From Bacteroidales bacterium (GTDB lineage: Bacteria; Bacteroidota; Bacteroidia; Bacteroidales; UBA932): a DNA stretch of 64,000 nucleotides. A program made the translations under genes and the position numbers. The notes beneath the pieces are model-generated. The model saw only the letters and a program-made list of their open reading frames with translations. It made no database searches and was not told where the DNA came from. Location of the stretch: contig JAFSBV010000019.1 in assembly GCA_017437125.1 (NCBI GenBank), positions 124,001 to 188,000 of the forward strand. The letters run 5' to 3'. This document shows positions 19,447-28,048 of this stretch, one piece after another. Positions within the stretch are counted from its first letter, which is position 1, and each line of letters opens with the position of its first letter.

Positions 19447-20963
19447 TATCTGTTACTTTCATTCGGCTGGATCTGAGAGCCAGGAGATACTATTTCATGG
19501 TTAGGAACAGGCCATACGAAAAGCGGATTGCCAGCCTCGATCTTCAGAGAGCTTCCTTCCGACTGGGTCTGGGACTGAGGAGTACGCTCAAAGCCTTTTC
19601 CCCATCTCTTCAGGTCATGAAGACGGAATCCTTCCATATAAAGTTCTCTTACCCTTTCATCGGAGATTGTCTCAAGCCAGTTGCCGGCATTCACTGAAAC
19701 CGTACCACCGGTACTGTATCGGGTCTCACGCAGAGCCGTAAGATCAGCAGATGCCGCAGAATAATTTCCCAGTTCGCAATATGCCTCAGCACGAATGAGA
19801 TATTGCTCGGCCAGACGAAGCGGCTTAGGCATGTTCACATGGAATATCATGTTCTGTATAAGTGCTTCATTTCCATAATATTTCACGAGCAGAGGCCATG
19901 TCAGCTGATGGGCATAGCCGGTCTGAAGTTCGGCAAAATATGCATTGTATCTCATATCCGCTGCAGCATACAGAGACAGAACCCACTGAGCCGGAACATA
20001 ATCAGGATAATAATAGGTATAATCTGTCGTGAAATTGAGGAAGACCGCTCCCTGGGCTCCTCCGTATGAAGTGGCCGTATAGCCTATTCTCCAGATATTC
20101 TCGAATGACGTGTCATTTGTCCAAAGATAATCGAGATATGTCTGTGTGCTTGTCACATTGCCTCTGGCTGTTGCAAGAGCGAAGGCATCGGATTCGATAA
20201 GAACAGTCGAATGATCTATCGCAGACTTCCAGTCCTGCATATAAAGGGCTACGCGGGCATGGATGGCATGAGCTGCCGCATTCGTGAAATATGCAGCATC
20301 ATAATAGTCGTTCTCATCGTCCAGCATTTCCTCTGCCTTTACAAGGTCATTGATCACGAACTCATAAGATTCTCTGAGGGTAGCACGCTTTGCTGGCTTT
20401 TCACCGAAATATGTATCGGCAAGCACAACACCAAGCTCGGAATCAGCAGTAGCAGGATCATATGCCTTGCAAAAACATTTTATCAGTTCTGAATATGCCA
20501 ATGCCCTCGCACAATACACCTCTCCAGTAAAATAATCCAGCATCTGGATCTCAGAGTCATCAGTCATACTGTCACGGAGCCGGCCTACCTGATCGAGGTA
20601 GAAGTTACAGCGACCGATTATCCTGTACAGTGCGGCATATACAGCCTCGATTTCCGAATTGGTGGATCTGATGTCCCATAGCCAAAGCGTACCGAACTGG
20701 TTGGAATTTCCCTGAACCGCATACGCAAGATCTGCCTGAATATCAGGACATAAGGTCAGATATCCGCTATACAGGGCACTGCTCATATAAGCGGAATAGA
20801 TTCCTGTCACAGTCTGCTCCGCATCAGAAAGAGAATGCATGCCTTCCTCTTCCAGAATGAAATCACCTGGAAGCTTTTCAAGGCAGGATGTCAGACTGAA
20901 GGTAAATGATACCATCAGGAGCAGCTTTATCATTATCTTGTATATATTATTCATCTCACCCAT
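19446..20963 (-). CDS. SusD/RagB-family substrate-binding lipoprotein
   Basis: A 505-residue lipoprotein (lipobox SLTSC, then LEKLPGDFILEEEG). SusD/RagB markers are the N-terminal AEQTVTGIYSAYMS, TPR-like helices (AAAHAIHARVALYMQDWKSAIDHSTVLI at about 230-258), LAEQYLIRAEAYCELGNYSAASADL near 390 and the closing ERVRELYMEGFRLHDLKRW and FVWPVPNHEI. SusD forms the lid over SusC and captures substrate at the surface. It starts 3 bases after the susC stop. Whether it binds glycan or peptide cannot be read from sequence; the operon's protease and lack of glycosidases favour peptide. Confidence 0.95.
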   Translation of the reverse strand: MGEMNNIYKIMIKLLLMVSFTFSLTSCLEKLPGDFILEEEGMHSLSDAEQTVTGIYSAYMSSALYSGYLTLCPDIQADLAYAVQGNSNQFGTLWLWDIRSTNSEIEAVYAALYRIIGRCNFYLDQVGRLRDSMTDDSEIQMLDYFTGEVYCARALAYSELIKCFCKAYDPATADSELGVVLADTYFGEKPAKRATLRESYEFVINDLVKAEEMLDDENDYYDAAYFTNAAAHAIHARVALYMQDWKSAIDHSTVLIESDAFALATARGNVTSTQTYLDYLWTNDTSFENIWRIGYTATSYGGAQGAVFLNFTTDYTYYYPDYVPAQWVLSLYAAADMRYNAYFAELQTGYAHQLTWPLLVKYYGNEALIQNMIFHVNMPKPLRLAEQYLIRAEAYCELGNYSAASADLTALRETRYSTGGTVSVNAGNWLETISDERVRELYMEGFRLHDLKRWGKGFERTPQSQTQSEGSSLKIEAGNPLFVWPVPNHEIVSPGSQIQPNESNR

Positions 20964-20966
20964 TCT

Positions 20967-23909
20967 TTAAAACATGATATCAAGTCCGAACGTATATTGA
21001 CGCGACATAGGATACTGCGCTGCATAAATATTGCGGGTTCCTTCTGGATCCAGACCTGAGAAATTAGTGAATGTCAGGAGATTCTGACCCTGTGCATATA
21101 TCCTGAGTCCTCTTATGAAACCTGTCTTCCTGAGAAGATCCGAAGGAAGACTGTAGGAAATCATAAGATTCTTGAGGCGAAGGAATGAAGCATCTTCGAG
21201 AAGCCTGCTGTCGAACTCGGTATATTCGCCATGACGCGGAATATCCGTGACATCACCAGGTTGCTTCCAGCGGTTCAGAAGCCTGCGTGACTGGTTGTAT
21301 GTCATGAAGCGTCCGTTTGACTCGTCGAAATACCTGTCATTGTTTATCATCCATCTGTCACCTACCCAGCTGAACTGCGCGCTGAGACTGAGGCCCCTCC
21401 ATGCCAGTGCTGTTCCAAATCCTCCCTGCCAAGGAGCATGGTAGGACTTTCCGACCATTACCTTGTCCTCATCCCTGAGTTCATTAGTGATGTTTCCGTC
21501 CTTGTCATACCACAATGCGTCACCGTTGGCAGGATTGACACCTGCAAATCGGTTGATATAGAACTCTCCGACCGGATGTCCTACAACAAGTTTGGTACTT
21601 GTGTTCGATGTCTCATATTCATCAACTCCATTATACAGCTCTGTCAACCTGTTATGATTGTAACCGACATTCGCATTCACGTTCCATGAGAAATCCCTGA
21701 TCTGGAGAAGTACTGTATTGAAGTTAAGCTCCACTCCCCTGTTCACCATGGCGCCGACATTAGACCACTTGTAACCATATCCGTTGGACTGGGAGTATGC
21801 AAGCGGAACCGACATGAGCATGTCGGTAGTCTTCTTGTTGTAGAACTCCAAGTCAAGATTCAGTCTGTTCCAGAACCCGAGGTGGAAAGCAAGGTTCGTA
21901 GTCCATGTATTCTCCCATGTAAGATCCTCATTACCAGGCTGAACAGGAGCCACACCGGCATCTCCGACATAATCGGATCCTCCGCCTATGAGAGCAAGAT
22001 GCTCATAGTTAGGGATCTCGGAATTACCGGATGTTCCGCTGCTGAAAGAAACCTGGCCGAGAGTAAGCCAATCGCGCGAATCAGCCATGAAGTCCTCGTT
22101 GCGGAGGTTCCACATGAATCCCACTGCTCCGAACACTCCCCATCTGTTGTTCTTTCCGAAGCGTGACGAACCGTCTGTTCTGACCGAAACTTCCGCATAG
22201 TATCTGTCAGAGAAATTATATTCGCCTCTTCCGAAGAACGAGACTCTTGAATAATCCGAATCCGCAGTACTTGTCCACATGGTGGCTCTTGTTCCGGTGG
22301 AAATGTCGGTAAGCTTGGAATTCGTCTGTCCCTCTGTCGTTATGCTGAATGCTTCGGCATGGAAATCCTGCCATTCATGTCCGAGAAGAAGGTTGAAATC
22401 ATGAATGTCATCTATGTCGAAGCGGTAGGTAAGTGTATTCGTAAGATGAAGTCCCAATCCGTCTGAAGAGCTCCTTGCGGCAGAACCTTCTCCAAGGTTA
22501 GGTTCATAGTCTGGGAAAGACTTGCTGAAACCAGTAGTATGCGAGAAGTCAACAGCAAACTGGCTGCGGAAGACGAGATTGCGATAAAGAGTCAGGTCAG
22601 CAAAGACCGTAGATATCATCTTGTACTTCTTGTAGGCGAGAGGATTGTTCTCAAGCCATTCCAAAGGGTTCTGTCCCTGTCCTTTCCATGAGCCGTCACC
22701 TATCGAAGCCAGACTTCCGTCCTTGTTGAACGGATTCCAGTAAGGGAGCATGAAACGGGCTGCCGAAATCGGGGTCACCAGAGTATAGGCTCCTTCATCA
22801 GCCTGCATGATGTTCTGATAGTTGAACATCGTGTTCGTACCCATCTTCAGCCATTTGGCCATCTGCTGCTCGAAATTGAAGCGCATAGAATAACGCTGGA
22901 ATTCCGAACCCGGAGCAATACCCTCCTGACCGTAATATCCTCCGGAGAAATAATAGTTCGTGGTCTCAGTAGCACCGGAAACGGAAAGTTCGTGGCTCTG
23001 GAGCATGGCAGAGTCATTGAACACCGCATCCATCCAGTTCACGTCGGTCTTTGCCAGATAACCATAATCCTGACCCGAAGTAAGGCCGAGTTCCTTCTCA
23101 TATTGAATTCTCTCAGCAGTATTCATCAGATCCCAGTTTCCATGCGCCATTGCTGACCAACCCATCTGCGAACGGTAATTCACATTAGGACGATCCATGT
23201 TCCGGCCCCTCTTGGTAGTGATCACGATCACACCATTTGCAGCTCTGGCTCCATATATCGAGGTTGATGAGGCATCCTTCAGAATGGACATGCTTTCGAT
23301 ATCTGCAGGATTGATCGTGTTGAAGTCTGCAGCTGAAATCGCCACTCCGTCAAGGATGTACAGCGGAGCCGTTCCGGAATTGATGGAATTCGTACCACGG
23401 ATGGTCATTGTTGCAGACGCACTCGGCTCACCTGTGCTTGACAACACCGTGAGACCGGCGACCTGACCCTGGAGAGCCTGGTCAAATGCTGCTGTCGGGG
23501 TATTCTCAAGCTTATCGGACTTGACAGTCGATACAGAACCGGCCACTGTTCCTTTCTTCCTGACACCGTATGCGATAACCACCGCATCATCGAGATTCAA
23601 CGATTCTGTTTTCATCTCGACATTGCATGTAAAGCTCTCGACAGAAGGCACTGTCACGGTCTCATCCAGGAATCCGATACTTGAAAACACGAGTTTGGTA
23701 CCTGGGGCAACTTCAATTGTATAATCTCCGTCGATAGAAGTGATGACTCCATTGCCGGAACCATCCATGACAGCCACTCCGATCATCGGCATCTTATCAT
23801 CGGCAGATGTCACTATTCCACTGACTTTCACCAAGTTCTGCGCACGCATGAGGACACAGCCGGAAGCCATGAGGATCAGAATGAGAAACAGCCTGTTAAT
23901 ATTTTTCAT
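20967..23909 (-). CDS. SusC/RagA-family TonB-linked outer-membrane transporter
   Basis: A 980-residue SusC-type transporter: signal peptide, CarboxypepD_reg-like domain (about 30-105, VSGIVTSADDKMPMIGVAV), the SusC box VVIAYGVRKKGTVAGSVS near 110-128, a plug (to about 240, with IRGTNSINSG and PLYILDGVAI, then SIYGARAANGVIVITTKRG) and a long barrel ending YPMSRQYTFGLDIMF. It imports large nutrients across the outer membrane using TonB energy, with SusD as the lid. First gene of a nine-gene leftward operon with its own promoter. There is no adjacent anti-sigma or hybrid two-component regulator, so the control is not the usual PUL type. Confidence 0.97.
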   Translation of the reverse strand: MKNINRLFLILILMASGCVLMRAQNLVKVSGIVTSADDKMPMIGVAVMDGSGNGVITSIDGDYTIEVAPGTKLVFSSIGFLDETVTVPSVESFTCNVEMKTESLNLDDAVVIAYGVRKKGTVAGSVSTVKSDKLENTPTAAFDQALQGQVAGLTVLSSTGEPSASATMTIRGTNSINSGTAPLYILDGVAISAADFNTINPADIESMSILKDASSTSIYGARAANGVIVITTKRGRNMDRPNVNYRSQMGWSAMAHGNWDLMNTAERIQYEKELGLTSGQDYGYLAKTDVNWMDAVFNDSAMLQSHELSVSGATETTNYYFSGGYYGQEGIAPGSEFQRYSMRFNFEQQMAKWLKMGTNTMFNYQNIMQADEGAYTLVTPISAARFMLPYWNPFNKDGSLASIGDGSWKGQGQNPLEWLENNPLAYKKYKMISTVFADLTLYRNLVFRSQFAVDFSHTTGFSKSFPDYEPNLGEGSAARSSSDGLGLHLTNTLTYRFDIDDIHDFNLLLGHEWQDFHAEAFSITTEGQTNSKLTDISTGTRATMWTSTADSDYSRVSFFGRGEYNFSDRYYAEVSVRTDGSSRFGKNNRWGVFGAVGFMWNLRNEDFMADSRDWLTLGQVSFSSGTSGNSEIPNYEHLALIGGGSDYVGDAGVAPVQPGNEDLTWENTWTTNLAFHLGFWNRLNLDLEFYNKKTTDMLMSVPLAYSQSNGYGYKWSNVGAMVNRGVELNFNTVLLQIRDFSWNVNANVGYNHNRLTELYNGVDEYETSNTSTKLVVGHPVGEFYINRFAGVNPANGDALWYDKDGNITNELRDEDKVMVGKSYHAPWQGGFGTALAWRGLSLSAQFSWVGDRWMINNDRYFDESNGRFMTYNQSRRLLNRWKQPGDVTDIPRHGEYTEFDSRLLEDASFLRLKNLMISYSLPSDLLRKTGFIRGLRIYAQGQNLLTFTNFSGLDPEGTRNIYAAQYPMSRQYTFGLDIMF

Positions 23910-23941
23910 CAGTATAATTTACATAGTTAAGTATAATCAAG

Positions 23942-23971
23942 CAAATATACTGATAATTTTGCACACTGCAA
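23942..23971 (-). promoter_or_regulatory. Promoter of the SusCD operon
   Basis: Read leftward: TTG at 23971-23969, 19 bases, then TATATTTG at 23949-23942, a full -7 match. It sits 32 bases before the susC ATG. ACTGAT motifs overlap and flank it (see the repeat entry). Confidence 0.7.
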
Positions 23972-24010
23972 TCTATTTACTACAGGAAAATACTGATTTT
24001 ACTGATAATT
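23949..24010. repeat. ACTGAT repeats around the SusCD promoter
   Basis: ACTGATAATT occurs at 23949-23958 and 24001-24010, exactly 52 bases apart, and ACTGATTTT at 23992-24000. The leftward strand of the start region carries a further ACTGATG over the susC start codon (about 23902-23908). One copy overlaps the -7 box. They could be regulator sites, but the region is AT-rich and chance cannot be excluded. Confidence 0.4.
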
Positions 24011-24026
24011 ATATATAACAACTCCT

Positions 24027-25127
24027 CTACATCAGTTCGTATTCAGTGATATTCTTAATACCCGGAATCCCGTAATACGATTCGACGATATCGCCCTTGA
24101 TACACACCTTCCGACCGAGAAGCTCCGGATTATCCACAAGATTAAGTGCATTGCGGATCTCTCCTGACGACAGCTGGACCGACAGGCAAGCCTCTTTGTC
24201 GTCAGTGGAAGAACGGGGACCGAGAAGCAGATTTGTCCTTGATTCAAAAGGCTTATCAAACGAAGCAGAGGAAGAGGAAAGATCCCCTCCGACTATATGG
24301 CCGCACACCCAGACATCTTCTTCCCCGACACATTTCAACGCTTCGGAAACAGTCAGGGCATCATATGTGACATTACCCTTTCCGGGTTCGCCTCCTATCA
24401 CATATTCATCTGATTTCCAAACCCTTGCAGTGTCAAGCTGCAATATGATCGATTTACCGCCATCTGCATTTCCTGAACCGTTGCCGCTGGCCACCCCGAT
24501 CTTCAGTTCAAGGATCTCGCGTGCCTTGAGTTCTCTTGTCATAAGCAGCTGGTCAGTCTTGCCCTCATTGAGTATCAGCGACACGTCTCCCGGCTTGAAA
24601 TATGCGATGCGCCTTTCGGAATAGCCGTACACCAGACGTCCGAACGAGGATTTGAGTAAAAGCACACCTTCCGGATATGCATCAAGAAAACGAGGATCGA
24701 TCGAAAGTCTGATTCCTGAATTGATCTGACTACATACCAGTTTGAGATCCAGAGTCTTGCCGGAAGGAATCATCACACACTGCTCATCCCCAAACTGAGG
24801 TGCCGAAAAGGCGGGTTTGCTGAATTCCTCCGAGATGACTGTAACCGTGTAGCTTCCAGGATTCAATGAAAACGATTCAGGCGAATCGCCATAAGTTCCA
24901 TTATAAACGATCTTTCCTTTGGAATCCCTGACCGTCAAAAGGAAATCACTCGTGTCAGGGATCTCCAGTCCGGATCGTGTAAGAGATTCCTGTTCACTGG
25001 CAAATGACACCCTGAGTTCCCCATCAGGAACCAGGGAAGCAAGTCCCAGCATTTCACATGACTGCATTGTAATCAAGGCAATAGAAACGGCCGTCAAAAG
25101 AACGAGCCTGAAATCTGACTTCTTCAT
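24027..25127 (-). CDS. DUF4493/DUF6359-like lipoprotein upstream of the SusCD operon
   Basis: A 366-residue lipoprotein (lipobox ITMQSC). The ATG at 25127 is chosen because GAGGAG lies 7 bases upstream; 25133 and 25142 are alternatives. Residues about 20-230 look like DUF4493 (DTSDFLLTVRDSKGKIVYNGTY, then SFSLNPGSYTVTV). The C-terminal part (about 255-366) is an OB-fold of DUF6359 kind (YDALTVSEALKCVG, VWVCGHIVGGDLS, then VCIKGDIVESYYGIPGIKNI). Function unknown; probably surface-exposed. It is 117 bases upstream of susC on the same strand, so it may be co-transcribed with the operon from its own leader. Confidence 0.75.
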   Translation of the reverse strand: MKKSDFRLVLLTAVSIALITMQSCEMLGLASLVPDGELRVSFASEQESLTRSGLEIPDTSDFLLTVRDSKGKIVYNGTYGDSPESFSLNPGSYTVTVISEEFSKPAFSAPQFGDEQCVMIPSGKTLDLKLVCSQINSGIRLSIDPRFLDAYPEGVLLLKSSFGRLVYGYSERRIAYFKPGDVSLILNEGKTDQLLMTRELKAREILELKIGVASGNGSGNADGGKSIILQLDTARVWKSDEYVIGGEPGKGNVTYDALTVSEALKCVGEEDVWVCGHIVGGDLSSSSASFDKPFESRTNLLLGPRSSTDDKEACLSVQLSSGEIRNALNLVDNPELLGRKVCIKGDIVESYYGIPGIKNITEYELM

Positions 25128-25172
25128 AATCATTCTCCTCATTGTTTCATGTCCGCACCATTACGGACGTAG

Positions 25173-25180
25173 CAAATGTA
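25173..25180 (-). promoter_or_regulatory. Candidate -7 box directly upstream of the DUF4493-like gene
   Basis: TACATTTG read leftward matches TAnnTTTG, 45 bases before the chosen ATG; no TTTG at -33. A small GTCCG/CGGAC hairpin (25151-25168) lies in the resulting leader. Confidence 0.4.
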
Positions 25181-25331
25181 TGAAGGCAGAACGAATTGAT
25201 GTTAAAGAAAAAGAAATATTTTTTATTTCTGTTTTTTAATGAAAATTTTTCTATTTTTTAAACAGATTGTCAAATTTTTACAATCGCGATTTCTATCAGA
25301 ACTGATACATTATTTATTGAAACAGTAACAT

Positions 25332-25405
25332 AAAAAATTCACGAGGCACTCGCATCTCCTGCGAACGCCCCGCTACTTAACCTAAACTTAAACTATGAAA
25401 AACTT
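25332..25405 (-). ncRNA. Candidate short leader RNA or attenuator with terminator-like hairpin
   Basis: A consensus promoter (25411-25441) would start a leftward transcript near 25405. About 30 bases later the RNA can fold into a 14-pair stem (arms 25373-25360 and 25354-25341, loop GGAGA, four G-U pairs) followed by GAA and six U (25337-25332). That is a textbook intrinsic terminator after roughly 73 bases. The 5' part holds GUUUAAG, GUUUAGG and GUUAAG in tandem and no obvious peptide frame. It could be a free small RNA, or an attenuator for the DUF4493-like gene 205 bases downstream. I could not match it to a known family. Confidence 0.5.
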
Positions 25406-25410
25406 CGATG

Positions 25411-25441
25411 CAAAGGTACGGATAATTAATTATTTTCCAAA
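25411..25441 (-). promoter_or_regulatory. Consensus promoter within the 3' end of the helicase gene
   Basis: Read leftward: TTTG at 25441-25438, exactly 19 bases, then TACCTTTG at 25418-25411. Both boxes are perfect matches to the Bacteroidetes consensus, identical in layout to the tRNA promoter at 42996. The -33 box lies in the last codons of the upstream helicase gene. Confidence 0.8.
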
Positions 25442-27891
25442 TCTACTACACGGATTTTTGCATATTTTAAGATCAATATCTTCTCTCCGTGATCATCAAA
25501 AGCTATTTTAGCCTTGAGATCAGTAACATTTCCCGAGATTTCCATAATCCTTCCATATCCGAAACGGTTGTGTTCGATCCTCTGTCCTGCCTTGAGCTGA
25601 AGGATAGGAGTCGGCTCGAAGTCGGCATCCGGAACCCTTTTCGGAACCGCCTGAGGCCTTCTCACAGGAACGGGCTCCGAACGTCTGACCGGTTCAGGTC
25701 TTACGGATGCCTGCTGTTGCGGGATCCTCCTTTCGGTCTGCGGCTTGGAAGACCTTCCATACGAATAACCGGAAGAGAACGATCTGTTCCATCCACCAAA
25801 ACCGCGTGAAGGTCTGTCATCATCATCCTCATCGTCAAACGAAGATGTCAGAGGATTGGCAATATATTGAGAATCAACCTCCTTGACAAAACGAGAAGGT
25901 GAATTCGATTCATGCTTTCCGTTCCTGGTCCTGGTCTGTGCGAACGAGAAAGACACCGCCTTCTTTGCGCGGGTCATCGCAACATAGAACAGTCGTCGTT
26001 CTTCCTCGATCTCTGTCTCCGAGGCAAGAAAACCGCCGGACGGAAATATGTTTTCCTCCATACCCGCCACATAGACATAAGGGAATTCAAGACCTTTAGA
26101 GGAATGGACAGTCATCAGAGTTATCTTGTTCGAGCTGTCCTCGTCATCCTCCAGATCAACGGCGCTGAGAAGGGAAACATTCTCGAGATAATCCCCCAAA
26201 GTCACGACCGGAAGATCAGAGGCAACAAGTTCGACCCCTTCACCAACAGTTCCCTCGGCCTGCATTTCCTCGAACATTTCGTTCTGTCTTTCCTCTATGT
26301 AATTCTTCACGCTGTTCAGGAGTTCCTCCACATTGGCCGTTCGCGACTGTCCTTCAATGCTTGTATCGCTCTTATAGAACATGAGAAGCCCGGACTCCAT
26401 GGCGAGAGCCGTCGCGACCGTGTAGGCATCCTCCTTGGCGGATCTGAGACACATCCTGCTCATCATCTCACAGAAAGCCCTGATCTTCTGCACCGCCGCA
26501 GCCTTAAGCCCGAAGCGGTCGAGATCATCCAGAAAGGCAGCCTTGAAAAGCGAGGTCTTGTTCTCCACGGCAGCAGCAGCCAAAGCATTCATGGAAGTAT
26601 CTCCGATTCCTCTTGCCGGCTTGTTCACTATCCTCTTGAAAGACTCGTCATCATTCAGATTGACAGCCAGTTTCAGATATGCCATCATATCCTTGACTTC
26701 GGCTCTTTCAAAGAAGGAATTTCCCGAATATATCACATACGGAAGGTTCCTCTTCCTCAGAGCCTCCTCCAAAGCTCGGGACTGGGCATTGGTTCTGTAC
26801 AGAATGGCAAAATCCTGATACTGAGCCGATTCCGCATGGATACGGGTAATGATGGAAGAAGCAATCAGCAAAGCCTCTTCCTGCTCGGTATATGCCTGGA
26901 TCAGCCTGATCTTCTCCCCTTCATCACCCATCGAATAACACTCCTTTGGGATCCGGGCTGAATTCCTGGCGATCAGAGAATTGGCAGCATCGACTATGAT
27001 CTTTGTCGAACGGTAGTTCTGTTCGAGACGGAAAATATGATGCTCAGGATAGTCCTTCTTGAAGTTTAGGATATTCTCTATCTTGGCGCCTCTGAATGCA
27101 TATATCGACTGGGAATCATCACCGACCACACAAATATTCTTATGGAACTGGCTGAGTTTCTTGAGAATAAGATACTGTGACAGGTTCGTATCCTGATACT
27201 CATCGACCATGATATAGTCGAATCTTCCGGCAATGGACTCCAGTGCCGCAGGATCATCACGAAGCAACACATTCATATTCAGCAGGATGTCATCGAAGTC
27301 CATGACTCCCGCCATCTTGCATTTGTATGAATACAGGTCATAGATATCGACTATGCGCGGTTTCTTAGCTGCTGCATCATTCTGCATTGCCACCGCATTC
27401 CTCCTGTAGGCGGCAGCTGTCACAAGATTGTTCTTCGCCATGGATATCCTGGACAGCACGTCCTTAGGCTTATACACCTTATCATCCAGCTGAAGCTCCT
27501 TCAGGCATGCCTTGATTGCGCTTATGGAATCGCTTGTATCATAGATCGTGAACGTTGATGGATATCCCAGAGATTCGGAAAACTCCCTGAGGAAACGGAT
27601 AAACACAGAGTGGAACGTACCCATATAAAGCCTTCTGGCACGTCTCTCACCCACCATAAGGGCAATCCTCTCCTTCATTTCTGAGGCCGCCTTCTTCGTA
27701 AAGGTAAGCGCAAGTATCCTCGAAGGATCGATATTCTTTTCTGCCAGAATATATGCGATCCTGCTGGTCAGGACCCTGGTCTTGCCTGAACCTGCACCAG
27801 CCACGATAAGCACCGGCCCGTCCACACAACTGACAGCTTTCTTCTGTTCGCTGTTCAGCCCCTCCAATATTGTACTGCTCCTGTTTTCCAT
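25426..27891 (-). CDS. uvrD: UvrD/PcrA-type superfamily 1A DNA helicase
   Basis: An 821-residue ATP-dependent 3'-5' DNA helicase. The ATG at 27891 (ENRSSTILEGLNSEQKKAV) is preferred over an upstream TTG. Motifs are in order: Walker A GAGSGKTRVL near 37, LTFTKKAASEM, Walker B VDEYQDTN near 235, DDSQSIYAFRGA, QNYRS, LMTVHSSKGLEFPYVYVAGM near 600 and VAMTRAKKAV. The linker after about 680 is Arg/Ser/Pro-rich, and the end (about 765-815, GQRIEHNRFGYGRIMEISGN) is the Tudor-like domain of PcrA that contacts RNA polymerase. Roles are excision repair, replication and transcription-coupled repair. uvrD and pcrA cannot be told apart here. Confidence 0.95.
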   Translation of the reverse strand: MENRSSTILEGLNSEQKKAVSCVDGPVLIVAGAGSGKTRVLTSRIAYILAEKNIDPSRILALTFTKKAASEMKERIALMVGERRARRLYMGTFHSVFIRFLREFSESLGYPSTFTIYDTSDSISAIKACLKELQLDDKVYKPKDVLSRISMAKNNLVTAAAYRRNAVAMQNDAAAKKPRIVDIYDLYSYKCKMAGVMDFDDILLNMNVLLRDDPAALESIAGRFDYIMVDEYQDTNLSQYLILKKLSQFHKNICVVGDDSQSIYAFRGAKIENILNFKKDYPEHHIFRLEQNYRSTKIIVDAANSLIARNSARIPKECYSMGDEGEKIRLIQAYTEQEEALLIASSIITRIHAESAQYQDFAILYRTNAQSRALEEALRKRNLPYVIYSGNSFFERAEVKDMMAYLKLAVNLNDDESFKRIVNKPARGIGDTSMNALAAAAVENKTSLFKAAFLDDLDRFGLKAAAVQKIRAFCEMMSRMCLRSAKEDAYTVATALAMESGLLMFYKSDTSIEGQSRTANVEELLNSVKNYIEERQNEMFEEMQAEGTVGEGVELVASDLPVVTLGDYLENVSLLSAVDLEDDEDSSNKITLMTVHSSKGLEFPYVYVAGMEENIFPSGGFLASETEIEEERRLFYVAMTRAKKAVSFSFAQTRTRNGKHESNSPSRFVKEVDSQYIANPLTSSFDDEDDDDRPSRGFGGWNRSFSSGYSYGRSSKPQTERRIPQQQASVRPEPVRRSEPVPVRRPQAVPKRVPDADFEPTPILQLKAGQRIEHNRFGYGRIMEISGNVTDLKAKIAFDDHGEKILILKYAKIRVVDLENN

Positions 27892-27899
27892 AACGGATG

Positions 27900-27907
27900 C
27901 AAAAATA
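27900..27907 (-). promoter_or_regulatory. -7 box of the helicase gene, very close to the start codon
   Basis: TATTTTTG read leftward matches TAnnTTTG, with only 8 bases between it and the ATG at 27891. If used, the mRNA has almost no 5' leader. -33 element unclear. Confidence 0.5.
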
Positions 27908-27977
27908 GGCAAAACATTGCAATTGTTCAGAACCTTTTTGCAAAATCATTCATGTTGACAAAAAAGCGCCTTTTTAC

Positions 27978-28008
27978 TTTATAAATAGGGAAATTTTGAC
28001 TAACTTCG
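27978..28008 (+). promoter_or_regulatory. Likely promoter of the nqr operon
   Basis: TTTA at 27978-27981, 19 bases, then TAACTTCG at 28001-28008 (one mismatch to TAnnTTTG), followed by CGGGCGC. The leader to nqrA would be about 35 bases. The ppdK upstream region has a similar TTCGCG variant. Confidence 0.5.
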
Positions 28009-28048
28009 CGGGCGCATTTTGAAATTTATACTCAAAACGGTTTATATA

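Noticed and set aside
25341-25373. Bacterial small SRP RNA or 6S RNA for the hairpin upstream of the DUF4493-like gene
   Set aside because: The apical loop GGAGA and the missing internal-loop motifs do not fit SRP RNA, and the RNA is too short for 6S.
25912-26961. A 349-codon open frame on the + strand within the helicase gene
   Set aside because: It is antisense to all conserved UvrD motifs, has no domain or ribosome site, and its composition (His/Arg/Ser-rich) is that of an antisense shadow.
25426-27891. Starting the helicase at an upstream TTG (27912)
   Set aside because: That codon lies upstream of the -7 box and adds seven residues absent from the family; the ATG at 27891 fits better.
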